The notes below the pieces were generated by a model. It was not told the DNA's origin. It saw only the letters and a list, made by a program, of their open reading frames with translations, and did no database searches. The position numbers were made by a program, and so were the translations under genes. A stretch of 64,000 bases of DNA from Dactylellina haptotyla (taxonomy: Eukaryota; Ascomycota; Orbiliomycetes; Orbiliales; Orbiliaceae), in the NCBI GenBank assembly GCA_031310005.1, contig CM062379.1:2108001-2172000 (forward strand). The letters are read 5' to 3'. The first letter of the stretch is position 1. Every line of letters starts with the position of its first letter. Positions 35,229-47,356 of the stretch are shown in pieces.

Positions 35229-38200
35229 ATGGAGGGTAAAGAGCAATTGAGCGCCGAAGGAGAAGAGTATCGAGAAGGAAGATGGGGAGAACAATCTGAA
35301 GAATCATCTGTCAATATCCAGCGGGCCGAAGCTGAATTTCAAGAGTATGCTTCTAGTCTACCATTTTTCAATTGCGCGAAGCGCTAACCGGATACTCTCA
35401 TTCTAGAATTCGAAAAGAACTGAGTAATGTTTCCGTCCCGGCTGCGACACCTCACCTCACCTTGAGCCTGACACGGTCAAGAAGAAGGGTTCCTGATGAG
35501 GAGAAAGGCCAGAAGCTAGAGGACTCGGAAGGGTCTGAAGGCGAACAAGGGGTGGTCGATCTTGAAGATTATCTCAAGAGAACGAATCGCCAGATGGAGG
35601 AATCTGGTATCATTGGAAAGAAAGTCGGTGTTTCTTTCCGCGAACTTTCAGTGAGCGGAACTGCAGGAGAGAAGATGTACGCCAAGACTCTAAAGGACGA
35701 GCTCGTTGAGCTGTTCGGTGGGGCCATTTTCAACATGATTATGAGCGTACTTCCACTGAAGAAACCGGAGTCGAGAGCAATCATTCAAGGCTTCAACGGT
35801 GTCGTTAAGCCCAAGGAGATGTTGCTTGTCCTTGGAAAGCCTGGTTCCGGCAGTTCGACTTTCCTGCGTGCCCTGACCAACCAGCGCCGTCCATTCACTT
35901 CGATTGGTGGTGATATCCATTACTCTGGCCTCCCCTTCGAGCTTGCGAAGGGACAGTATCGTGGAGAGATCTTGTTTAACGATGAAGGTTAGTAATACCT
36001 GTATTCAGAGGATATTTGCTCGATTTTAAGACTAACATGGATTGTGTATCTTTAGATGATATCCACTTACCTACCCTTACCGTTGAACAAACCCTACGCT
36101 TTGCGCTGAAGATGAAGACACCCAAAACGAGAATTCCGGGAACATCCAAATCTGCATTTGTTGAGACAATGTTGAACTTATACGCATCAATGTTCGGAAT
36201 GAAGCATACTCTCAAGACTATCGTGGGTGGCGCGTGGGTTCGTGGTGTCTCTGGTGGTGAACGTAAGTCAACTCGCTATATTCATGTTAGTCTGGTAGCT
36301 TTAGATGAAGCTAATGCAATTGGGCTGTAGGCAAGCGTGTTAGTATCATGGAAGCGCTAGCCAGTAGAGCGACTATAAACGCGTACGACAACAGCACTCG
36401 TGGTCTCGATTCATCGACCGCCATTGACTACATCCGGTCTCTCCGCATCCTCACCACATTAACTGAATCCACAACAATAGTGACTCTCTACCAGGCCGGA
36501 GAATCAATCTACCAAGAATTTGACAAGGTTTGCCTTATCGATTCTGGTAGACAGATTTACTATGGTCCTGCAAATGAAGCCCGGCAGTATTTCGAGTCAT
36601 TGGGCTACGAAACCCAGCCTCGAAGCACTACTGCCGACTTTCTAACATCAATCACCAACGAAACAGAGAGAAGAATCCGTAAGGATATGGAGGGACAGGT
36701 TCCAATTACTCCCGCAGAATTGGAAGCTGCTTTCAGAGAATCAAAGTATTTCAAACAGCTCCAGGGAGAGTTGGACGAGTACGAACGAGAAATGAAGGAG
36801 ACCGAAACGGCCAAGACCTTTGCCCAAGCCGTGAAGAATGAGAAGAACAAGGGAAGCGGAAAGAAGAGCCCATATGTCGTTTCTTTCCCAACGCAAGTAG
36901 TGCACTTGACCCAAAGAGAGTTGGAACTGAAGTTGCAAGATTGGCCGACGTTGAGAAACTACATGATCAACGCCATCATTCTTGCGCTTCTCCTTGGTGC
37001 CCTTTTCTACAATATCCCGAGAAACTCGACCGGTGCCTTCCTGACAGGTGGTGCATCTTTCTTCTCCGTTGTTCTTGTCGCTTGGCTCCAGTTTGGTGAA
37101 GGTTTCAGGGTTCTGGCTATGCGTCCCGTCGCTGCGAAGCAAGTGAACTTTGCCTTTTATCGTCCCTCTGCTTTGCTCGTCGCCCAGATGATTGCAGATC
37201 TTCCTGCCATGACGGCTGCTGTGATTGTCTACAACATTGTGGTTTATTTCATGGTTGCTTTCAAATCGGACGCTGGTGCATTTTTCATCCACCTTCTCTT
37301 TTCGTGGATGACGGCTTTCACTATTACGACCTTCTATCGATCTGTTGCTGCCTGGAGTCCTGATATCAATGTTTATGTCCGTCTCGCCATGGCTGGACTT
37401 AATATCTTCGCCTTCTTTGGTGGCTACATGCAGAGCAGGCTCAAGATGAAAGATTGGTATCGATGGATCTCTTACCTTTCTCCGATTGCATATGCACAAG
37501 AAGCAGTTCTTACGAATCAATACTCTGGTGGCGATCTCATTTGTGCGCCGGAGCAGATTATTCCACAAGTCCCAGGAGCTGCTTCGGTTAACCAAGTATG
37601 CGCCGTCCCTGGAGCCGCTCCCGGAGTCCTTTCATTCAACCCTTCTGCTTATGCTGAAGTCCAGTTTGGATTCACAAGCTCGCACATTTGGAGAAACTTT
37701 GGTATCTTGATTGGCTTTTATGTCTTCTTCTTGTTCGTTGCCGTGGCTGGTGTCGAAGTATTGGCGAAAGCTGCGGGAGGTGGAGGCTTGACCAAGACGT
37801 TCATTCGCAAGTCGAGCTGGAAATTTTGGCAGTCCAAGAAGGATTCTGTTCTCCCAACTGCGGAAATCGACTCTGGTCCCCTCAAAAAGGTCTCCACCAA
37901 GTCGAACCCTTCGGTATTCACTTTCAAGAACGTCAACTACGAAGTCTCTGGCAAACAGCTCCTTCACAATGTCGAAGGTATTGTTAAACCAGGTGTCCTT
38001 CTTGCCCTTATGGGAGCATCAGGAGCCGGAAAAACCACACTGCTCGATAACTTGTCCCAGCGAAAGCGTGTTGGTGTCGTTCAGGGCGATTTGAGAATCG
38101 ACGGAAGAGCTCTTCAATCGGATTTCGGTCGTAACACCGGCTACGTCGAGCAAATGGATGTCCATGATGGTACCGCTACTGTCCGTGAAGCTATTACTTT

Positions 38201-39876
38201 CTCCGGAATTCTTCGTCAGCCAGAATCCGTTCCAAAGGAAGAGAAGCTATTATTCGTCGAGAAAGTCATCCGACTCCTCGAACTTGATCCCCTTTCCGAT
38301 GCTCTTATCTCTGGTTTGAATATTGAAGAAAAGAAGCGTGTCACGATCGCCGTCGAACTAGCTGCTCGTCCTGATACTCTTCTGTTCTTGGATGAACCTA
38401 CCAGTGGTCTAGACTCCAATGGCGCTCTCTCAATCGTTAGGTTCCTCAGGAAACTCGCCCGCGAATCCGGTCTCTGTATCATCTGTACCATCCACCAGCC
38501 TTCCTCCGTCTTGTTCTCCAACTTTGATGAAGTTTTACTCCTTGCTGCTGGCGGTCGCACTGTCTACTTTGGTGACATCGGTGAAGACGGAACTACAGTC
38601 CTCGACTACTACGCGCGTAATGGTGCTAAGCCAGCCGAACGAGATGCGAATCCAGCCGAATACATTCTTGAAACCGTTCGTCCCGGTGGTACCATCAACT
38701 GGTCCGATGTTTGGCAAGCTTCACCTGAACACACAGCTCTTGTACAACAAATCGACAAAACTAATGCTGAATTGGCTGCTCTTCCTGCTTCCGACCGTAT
38801 CGAACGTCCACCAACATATGCCATGCCCCTTAGAAACCAGACCGCCGAACTCCTCAAGAGAACTTGGCATAACTACTGGCGCGACTCTTCGTATGTCTAC
38901 TCGAAAGTTTTCACCAATCTCTCCTTGGGCCTTATGGCAGGAATCTTGTTCTTCCAGGCAGGTAACAGCATTATCGAAATGCAAGGCCGTGGCTTCTCTA
39001 CTTTCATTGCCATCATTACCGCAGCCACTTTGGTCACCGCGGTCCAACCCAAGTTTATGGAACTGAGAGCCTACTATGAAGCTCGTGAACGTAACAGCAA
39101 GATCTACTCCAGCCCAGCCTGGCTCACCGCTATGATTGTGTGCGAGATCCCTTACGCTTTCTTCGCTACAATCTTCTTCTTCTTCCCGTACTACTACATG
39201 GTTGGTTTCCCCACCAATTCTAGTATCTCTGCATACCAGTATCTCTTCTTGGCTTTCTACGAGATCTTCAGCACTCACATTGGTATCGTTATTGCCGCTG
39301 TATGCCCAAGCTTTGACATGACTCTCATCGCCAACCCAGTATTCTTTGGTTTAACCTTCAGTTACACTGGTATTTTGGTTCCATGGTCGCAGCTTCAGAG
39401 TGTCTTCAAGGACTTTGTTTATTTCGCCAACCCAATCGCCTGGGCTGCTCGCGGCATGATCGGCAATGTTATCCACGGCGTCGATGTTGTTTGCTCTCCC
39501 CAGGAATTGGTTACGTTCAACCCTCCAAGCGGTCAAACTTGTGCACAGTACGCTGGCACGTGGTTGTCTAATACTTTCGGCTATTTTGTCGATGATAATG
39601 CGACAGATGCTTGCCAATACTGTCAATTCAAGACTGGTGATGAATACCTCACCACCGTCAACATCAAGTAAGCTTACCCTATTGAGATCACCCATTACAT
39701 AATTACCCTTACTAATAACTATTTCAATTAGGTTCGCTGATCGATGGCACTACTTTGGTTACTTTTCGATCTTCATCGTTACCAATATTCTTTTGATCTT
39801 TACCGCCTATGCTGTTGTTCGTGACATCAGATGGGGTAAGGTTTGGGCCAAATACTTTGGCAAGAAGCAAGAATAA
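35229..39876 (+). CDS. PDR-type ABC transporter (ABC-G, pleiotropic drug resistance)
   Basis: Five exons (35229-35344, 35407-35987, 36056-36262, 36331-39667, 39732-39876) encode 1461 aa, the normal size for a full PDR pump in the order NBD1-TMD1-NBD2-TMD2. In NBD1 the Walker A is GKPGSGSST (182-190); the usual lysine is Ser188, where most PDR proteins have Cys. The signature VSGGERKRVSI and the site DNSTRGLDSSTA are intact. NBD2 has a normal GASGAGKTT, a degenerate signature (GLNIEEKKRVTIAVELAARP) and FLDEPTSGLDS. Two sets of membrane helices and Cys-bearing extracellular loops are visible. Members export xenobiotics, fungicides or secondary metabolites at the plasma membrane; the substrate here cannot be told. 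No biosynthetic cluster surrounds it. It converges on the hexosaminidase gene. Confidence 0.95.
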
Positions 39877-40433
39877 ATTTTCAAACTTTAAAATTACAGA
39901 TCTGACATCAGATCTTTTCACCAAATCTACCACTACTAATATATTCTTCAATCATTTTCATGGCGTTTCATTAGACAACCGGTCATTTATTATTTTCTTT
40001 ATAATAGTTACGCGATTTAATGGGTGTTTTTTGGACACAAAATTAGACGGGACAGGCTTTGATCTTGTACAATTTCAGATTAGTGTATTGATAGATATAT
40101 CGAGCGTACAGGGACAGTTAGTATTTAATTGTGCCAATTAATAATCAAAAATTTTAAATTTTTTTAAAACAAGGATGGGTTTCTCTATATTTTGCCGTTA
40201 CCTTCTAGAGACACAGTCATTTACATCTATTAGACACTCAGTAGTTATTCGAGGAAAGTGATCCGCCTCATCAATTTTCGCCAGCTAGCTGGGATGTGTA
40301 TATTTTAGTTTAACATGAAAATCAGGATATTGAACGCCAAAAAAAATCCAACAATTTTCCCAAATAAATTAATGAACATAAGAAAGAAAAGAGATATACT
40401 CAATCAAGTTCTAAGCCATCCATCGAAACCACA
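39877..40433. other. Convergent 3' intergenic region
   Basis: These 557 AT-rich nt lie between the stops of the ABC transporter and hexosaminidase genes. They should hold both 3' UTRs. No gene was seen. Confidence 0.45.
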
Positions 40434-42368
40434 TTATTCAAGTTGGCAATCTCCAGGATTCTGCAAGCACCATCCTTGGGTAACCAAGCTTGCCTTGATA
40501 CCCCTAGCAACCATCCTTTCCCTCATCTCCGCTATCCTTGGTGTAACGCCAACCATAGCTCTATACGCCCCCGTCGAATCTCTGTTCCAGCTCCACAAGA
40601 CCTCAGCCGCAGCAGATCCTCGGGGCCAAATCCTCGTATCAACGATCTCAGAATCAACCTGCTCGGACCACATATGTGCCTCGCCACCGAGTACCAAGTG
40701 TTGCTTATCTGCCGGAACACCATCAAGAGGGTCGTAGTAGTATATTGCCTTCCAATTTTTCATCGGGGAACAGTAGTCTGTAAAAACTGGGAACTGAGCT
40801 TGGAACGCCCCGCCCTTGAAATCCAACCACTGTCCGAATCCGCAGTCAAGATACCAGTTAACATAGTTGCCAAAGATCACCCTGTGGCCCTTTTCAACAA
40901 TCTTACGAACGGACTCGTTGCTCAACCACGATTGAATGATGACGCGCTTGTCTAGTTTGAGCGAGAAGTCGAGGAGCATTTCTTCCCAGGCGAATGGAGT
41001 GAATCCAGCGTCGAAGATTTGGTTGTGTAGTCTTGAAACGAAGCGCTGGAGCTTTGGCTTGACAATGGCGGTATCATTAGATCCGACTGTTTCGTCGAAT
41101 TGGGCAGAGTTCGTGTTGTACTCGTCTCCTCCGGCATGGAAGTATGTGGCACCAGAGGCACGAAGACGTGGGAAGAGATCACCATATAGCTCATCGAGGA
41201 ATTGGTCGACAGCTGGGGAGTCAAGTTTGAGCTGACCGCAAGGTGGTTGCGCGCAAAACTTGTCCCATGGCTGGTGGTTGAAGTTGGCAACTATAGCAGT
41301 ACGTCCTGGTTAGCAAGTATTACAAATTAAGATAACCTTTTGGATTGTATTCAGGGACTTACTTAATTCTGGTCTTGAGTATGCAATAGAAGCGGTATGG
41401 CCAGGCATATCAATTTCCATTACAACCTTGATGCCACGCAGGGCAGCGTAGCTATATATATCTGCGACATCTCTAACTGAATATATTTGATCCTTAGTAT
41501 ATGCACCCTTATTCGCCAAGTTTGGCATGGATTTGACTTCCAATGGCCATGATTGAGAATCCGTAATGTGAAGATGGAGACGATTCATCTTATGCCAAGA
41601 TAGGATATCGAGCGTTCGCTTGATGCTTTTGACAGGATAGAAAGATCGCGCCACGTCCAGGTTGATACCTCTGTGACCAAATCTAGGAGAATCTTTGATA
41701 TCCACTGGTAGTGAAGGCATGTAGACGTCATTTTTGCCATCAAAATAGAAAAGTTGGGTGAGTGACGTGAGGCCATGAAGGACGCCTAAAGAAGATTTGC
41801 CCGTAATCTCAGCTTGCGCTTCATTCGCACTGATTGCCTTGATCGTTAGGGTATACGATTCATCAATTGGCTCATCTTTGGTGTTGTCCGGCTCCGGGTC
41901 GGACTGTTTAACGTATATGGTGTTGATCCAAATTGCAGTCCTCTTGTCAAGAATTGGAGTAAATTCAACTCCCTTCTTGAAGAACATCCATGGGACAAAC
42001 TTGTCACGGTAGAGGAACTCCTTAGTACGATCAATCGCACCGTCGATACGAGCCTCTGCCAAACCTTTCTTAGATGTTCGGCGGCGAGTTACGTGGGCAT
42101 GATCCACAGAACGACCATACTTGTAGGTTGTAGAATCCTAAGTAATGTCAGATTTTCGCTCCAAAATAGATAATAGAGAATATTAATAATCTCAGAGAAT
42201 CCAACATACATTACCAGCGGGACCATATTTCACCTCAAATTTAACTCTACTAGCTAGCCAGGCAACCTGGGTTCCAAGGCTTTGTTCTTTGGGTAGAGGC
42301 CAAACGCCCTTGGCAGCCGCAGGTGCGAGTGTCGCCGCGGCAAATAGCAATAATTTTAGCTTCACCAT
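40434..42368 (-). CDS. Secreted beta-N-acetylhexosaminidase (GH20)
   Basis: Releases terminal GlcNAc from chitin oligomers, completing chitin breakdown in wall remodelling and nutrition. Three exons (42368-42210, 42137-41363, 41290-40434) encode 596 aa. A signal peptide MVKLKLLLFAAATLAPAAA is followed by KGVWPLPKEQSLG, the usual start of the mature fungal enzyme. A chitobiase-like N-terminal domain (GVLHGLTSLTQLF) precedes the GH20 barrel (RGINLDVARSFYP, HKMNRLHLHITDSQSWPLE, MEIDMPGHT). The catalytic pair Asp367-Glu368 sits in HAGGDEYN, and substrate-binding tryptophans are present downstream (EAHMWSEQVD, RIWPRGSAAAEVLWS). Both introns are 72 nt. Length and motifs suggest an active enzyme. 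Confidence 0.95.
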
Positions 42369-45300
42369 TTTAGCAGATATTTGAGCTATCGAAATAACTA
42401 ATGTTAACAATGTAAGTGTTCGTCTATAATACTATAATATCGCGCAGAAGCCAGTTCTTACAATTTGCAGAGACCAGGATCCGTAAGATACTATATCTTA
42501 ATATATAGATTATGATTATGAAAGATTGGTAGAATGTTACACAGTGTCGTCCTTCTTGTGACTAGAATAATTGGATATTGTCGTTACGCAAGATATATGT
42601 ATCGGAATGTTGAAGTTATGGAGAAGAGAAGCACAGATGAAGGCTGGCTGGCGCTGGGCGTATTGGAAATAGATACAAAATAACCACAAAAGACGTAAAT
42701 CGCTGGTGAAAATGTTCTTTTACAAAATGGCAATCGAGATCTTCACATGGAGGACCAAGAAGATCGATAGAGTTGGTCGCTTAAGCTGGTGTGGCGAGTT
42801 GCAGACGTGGGATCCGCGAACGATTAACGTTTCCGGCAGCACGGGGCGATAGCCGCTAATTATATTGATGTGTACGGGAGTGGCCGGCAGGCGGTTATGT
42901 ATGCACTGCGCTGCACTGCAACAATAGAGAAGTAATGTCTTGCTATTCTAGCGAGGTGGTGAAGCTCGCCTAGCTAGTCGCTGAGGTCTTGGATTTTAGC
43001 TGTTGGTTGTCGGATGCGGAGAGGAGGAAAGGTTTTTATATTAGAAACCACCAGGCATTCTTTTCGTGGGCATTGCACTGGTTAGCATTTCTCAGATTAA
43101 ATTGTCGATCAGGCAGGCAGGCAATTTTCTTTCTTTCACCCGAAGAAGAAATGTTTTTGAAACAAATATTTTTTCGAGAGAGACACTGGAGCGACGTTCT
43201 CCCCGGATTGCTCGAATGCGCTAAGGATGTGTGAACCTAGAGGTATCTGGGTATAATTGGTATATCCGTCGAGATTCCTTTTTCTTTCACGCAAGGAAAG
43301 AAAGTTTGCAAGGAGCTTCTTCTTCTCCTTCTTGTGCGATGTAACCAGGATGCTCTCACCCAGCGCACATGCATGTATACTTGCGCCTGCTCTCTCGTCC
43401 CGTGAAATGAGGGATATGCGACGGTGTCCTTGCAGCGCTAGCACCCGGCCGACCGATTTGAGTATTGATATTAGCTGCTGCCAGACCTGTGATCTTCATC
43501 TGCACCCCTGGATTCTCATGGTTCGTGTGTCTTTCGAGCTATCACGGCTTATTGTTGTCTCCTGGTAGCACTATTGGCGGGGTGCGGTGAGATGAGTATT
43601 CCTGATCGGATCTCTCCAATCTAATGGCAACCCCTTTGGCCAAGGAACGAAGGGGTTGCAGCACAGCAGATTCCCCACCATTGGAGAACAATCGTATGAC
43701 TACGGATGCATCCCCGTGCATCGTGATGGTAATCGTGGGAGCACCTGCAAACCCGAAAGAATCCTGGGGTCGTCTACCCGCTGCAGAATGTTATGCAACC
43801 TGTGCGGAAAGATGTAACATCGGAGATACGTAGAGTCGACGTGGGACAAGGTTTCCTGATAAGTTATCTAGGGTATCAAAAGCTACACATGGCTTAGGCA
43901 GGTCTGAGGATGCTCAGTAGCATGGGTAACCTCGAGCATATCCTGGCCGGGCGTTTTCGTGGAGAATATGAAGCATTTAGTTGCACTTGGTAGACATCAA
44001 ACCACCCTCGATGGTGTAGTTGGTATCACAACAGGCTGTAAAAGTCTTCGGATAACCTCCGAAAATCGTAACCTGCAGGTCACCAGTATGTACCAACCCA
44101 TCGAATAAACTCCTCATATGCCCACAAGCATATCACTAACAGAACGACCTAGGTTCGAATCTGGTTCGAGGGATCAACTTCTTTTTTGCATTTTTTTGCG
44201 ATCAAACCTCGTCGACAGAGCAAACAGCGCAAACATGCGACAACACTTTTGTTCTTTGAACCCCGATATTCTGACAAAATGGAACGTTCAGTGCATTCAG
44301 CCATGTATGAGACGCATACTTTATTTAGAACGTCATAACCACTATGCGCAATGTAGGTGAAGCAGGGCTAGAATAGCGCCAGGTGTGAATAATGTTATCC
44401 TCAGCGGCTCTTGATCCGATTTCGCAATCCCAGTGTTGCATCGCGCTCGCAATCACAGCCTTGCATTTTAATTAATCTATCGATAATACAACGTCAACAT
44501 CCTATCAAATATTCTCGACCGTGGAAAATGTACGACGGGTCTCTCTCCTCTGGTCCGGCGAGTCGCAACAGTCCCTTCCTTTACCAAGCTGTAACAGAAA
44601 CATCTGCTTAGGTAATATCGAGTATCATTGAAATTTCTGGATTGGGAAGGTGCAGAATGTCCTCACCGGAGTCCTGGTAATCGTTTGTCGTCTTGTGGTT
44701 CTTCATCATACGGTCGTGCGCAAGGGTATAAAGTGGAGCGCCTGTACCGATACAACACACCTTTAACCCACCAAATAATGTTGCAATTTTCATGGTATCC
44801 TTGGATCCTCTGCATGCATACACTACCTGGCTTCCGTCCCAGGAGGGAAAACACCCAGGCCTGGGGCTGCAGGCCATTCGATTCAGATATTAGGTAACGA
44901 GAATTTTGATAGACCGCTACCTATCAACCTATACCTTTTAACCTTCTCTCAGCTGAGTCAATACACAGTTGAACGGCTAACATAGCTAGGTCAATTATAA
45001 ATGTCGAACCAGCATTAGTTGGCAAGGTGGTTGACCATGAGGACTTACCTAGTAGATTCTAAGTGGGTTATACCAAACCGATCCTGGAATTACATCCTCT
45101 CGCTGACAAGCTTATACCTGGATATCGGATATTGTTGATTTGGACTTATTGGTTCAGAACGATAAAAGAGGGGTATTCCCCCCACCTGACCTTATTGATA
45201 TAGTACGAACATACGTGATGCTAGCAGGCAGTCCCGCTTTGCTTATATTTCCTGTTCATTCGTTGAAAACATCCAAATTAGAGCTAACATTTTCACCATT

Positions 45301-45659
45301 TACTAAATAAAACTCAATATATATACGCCTATTCCAAGAGCGTACACCTCAAGTGATATAAAACAAGTTGTATCCGAAGAGTAGAAACAGTTTATGATCA
45401 CAAGTAGACTTTCAGCCCTAAAATGCATGATCCTCAGCCGAAAAGAGTTTTTTTTTTTTTTTTTGAGAATGCGCGAGTGTCAATATCGTCTCTCGCGAGA
45501 TGTGCCATTCCCGAGAGCTAAAAGACCTTGGACCTAGGCACAACTTTAAATTTCAAGGAATTGGTTAATATAACGCATGAAAGGGCCACGTATAATCAAT
45601 CAAGATCCCAGGACCAAAAGATATAGAATTACATGCCCCGATGCCTGGGCTTAAGAAAG
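42369..45659. other. Gene-free intergenic region (3.3 kb)
   Basis: The left 0.5 kb should be the hexosaminidase promoter. The rest has only short frames on both strands without protein character. A GGTTCGAATC string at 44153 recalls a tRNA B box, but no cloverleaf forms. A 17-nt T run is at 45448-45464. No gene or mobile element was recognised. Confidence 0.45.
45448..45464. repeat. Poly(T) tract of 17 nt
   Basis: An uninterrupted run of 17 T downstream of the RED-like gene's stop (that gene is leftward). It is a simple repeat; no RNA polymerase III gene was found next to it. Confidence 0.8.
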
Positions 45660-47207
45660 TTATGCTTTCTTTTTCTTATTCTTCTTTTTCTTTGTAACCT
45701 CCAACTCTTCGTCATCATCTCCGAAAGTTGTGCTTCCACCGAATCCCATATCTACATCCTCATCATCGCGACTTGCTGCTTGTAACATCGCTTTATGTCT
45801 TGCTTCTTTCTTCGCTTCTTCATTGTCCAAGTGTGCTTTTGTAAGCTCTCTCATTTGAGCCGCCTTCTTAATCGCAGCTGATAGCTCAGCCGTGTGTGCG
45901 AGCTCCTGGCCGCTTAACGGCTTAGAGGCTATTGATTCCATTGATTCAGCGTCCGTGGATGACGTAGAGAAGTAATTTCTAGGACGATTTGATGGTGGAG
46001 GTGGGGGTGGCATTTCCTTATTCCTTTCCGGTTTCTCTCCGACTTCTCTTTCATCCGAATCGGAATCGTCGCTGTCCTGTAGGCCAGCTAGTGGGTCATA
46101 TTCATCTGGCGCATCATCAAATATGTTAATATCATCGTCATCTTTTGACTCAATGCTTTCTGGGGCTTTCGCCGATGGTAGTTCAGGTGGTAGCATGCCC
46201 ATAACCGTGCTATTCACGATGGGTGCGTCCTTTGGTTTTGAAAGATCCTCGATATCTCGTTTTCTCTTCTTCCTCGAATAAGAGTCTCCCGATTTCTTGA
46301 CACTTGTTGGTTCCTCCTTTGGCGCCTTTATTCTCTTCTCTTTCTCTCCAAATTTCTTGAACTTCGACCCAAGGGCTGTTTCAGCTGCCTTTTTCGCTGC
46401 GGCTTCTTCCTTGCTCTTTTTCCATTCCGCTAAGATCTCAGCTCTGGTTTTCTGCTTCGGAGCAGGTGCGTCGTCATCATCGTCTTCTTCCGCCTTTCTC
46501 ACCCTCTTAGCTGTCTCCACTTCTTTCTCGAGCGCCTTATCCAGTTCATCCTCCATCTCTTCATCTCCTTTGTCGTCTTCATCCCCAGCGAGTAGGCTCT
46601 CTCCCTTTCTCGCTCTTTCCAAAAGTTTGAAATCCAGGCCTTTGACAAGATGTGTGCTCCCTACATCTCCACCAAATGCTTTGCTCTGTTCTATCGCCTC
46701 TTCCCTCGTCAGGCTACCCTCCTCGACCAGTGTCATCAGCGCGGCCATGCGCTGCTCGGCGTCATCCCCACCAGCAACATCTTCTGAATCGCGTGGTTTC
46801 GTCCGGTCGACATATCCCTGCGGTAGTTTCGATCCAAGCGGAGCCGAGGACTTGAATTTCTTTTCTTTGGGCGGGTTCTGTTGGAGACGGTAGGCGGCGG
46901 CCTGTTGTGCGAACGAGGAAGATGAAGAAAAGCCTACGGATCGACTAGAGATTCAAATTTTGTTAGCGTTACATCCGCGTTGCGCCTTATAACGTCAGGT
47001 TGCTTTGCATACGCCAATGTGAGCCTTGTAGGGAAGGGTCAGAGGGATGTTCACCTACGGTGTCATCGGGATCGAGGCTCGTTGGCGGGATCCGAGGGTA
47101 GGCGCCGCCATGGCAGCGGGAGCAGACGAGGTTGCATTACCGGGGCCGGATGACCGGTCAGCCCGCGGGGTGTCGTTCACCAGCTTGCGGAATTGGGAGT
47201 TGTTCAT
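45660..47207 (-). CDS. RED-like pre-mRNA splicing factor
   Basis: Two exons (47207-47059 and 46944-45660, intron of 114 nt) encode 477 aa. The start MNNSQFRKLVND fits the N-terminus of the RED (IK cytokine) family. The conserved core follows: GYVDRTKPRDSEDVAG, LVEEGSLTREEAIEQSKAFG and GSTHLVKGLDFKLLERAR (about residues 90-160). In metazoans RED binds SMU1 in the spliceosomal B complex. Downstream the protein is charged and disordered, with Asp/Glu and Lys tracts, a PPPPPP run and a KKKKNKKKK end, probably a nuclear signal. The intron is well marked (branch GCTAAC, acceptor CTCTAG). The gene starts 149 nt from that of THO subunit 7 on the other strand. Confidence 0.88.
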
Positions 47208-47356
47208 GACGATGGTGACGGTGAAGTTGGTTGAGTAATGAGGTTAGGTGGTTCCGTCGCTTAACAAGTCGCGATTTAGTTAGCGGGAACACTTTGCGCC
47301 GGCCACCAATCGCCAATCGTCGCGCATTCAGAGAGCATCTACACACGACACCCAAC
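47208..47356. promoter_or_regulatory. 149-nt bidirectional promoter between RED-like and THO7 genes
   Basis: The two starts (47207 leftward, 47357 rightward) are only 149 nt apart, so both 5' leaders and core promoters must fit or overlap here. No TATA box was seen, as expected for a housekeeping promoter. Confidence 0.65.

Noticed and set aside
36741-37595. 284-codon antisense frame within the ABC transporter (also 38721-39278)
   Set aside because: Shadow of a long, well-supported coding exon; no protein character.
44100-44190. tRNA-like B box (GGTTCGAATC)
   Set aside because: The T-stem does not pair well, and no A box, anticodon arm or acceptor stem can be folded around it.
45448-45464. 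T run as an RNA polymerase III terminator
   Set aside because: No tRNA, 5S or U6-like sequence lies immediately upstream on either strand.
46297-46893. Ser/Phe-rich plus-strand frame inside the RED-like gene
   Set aside because: Antisense shadow of Lys/Glu/Asp-rich coding sequence.
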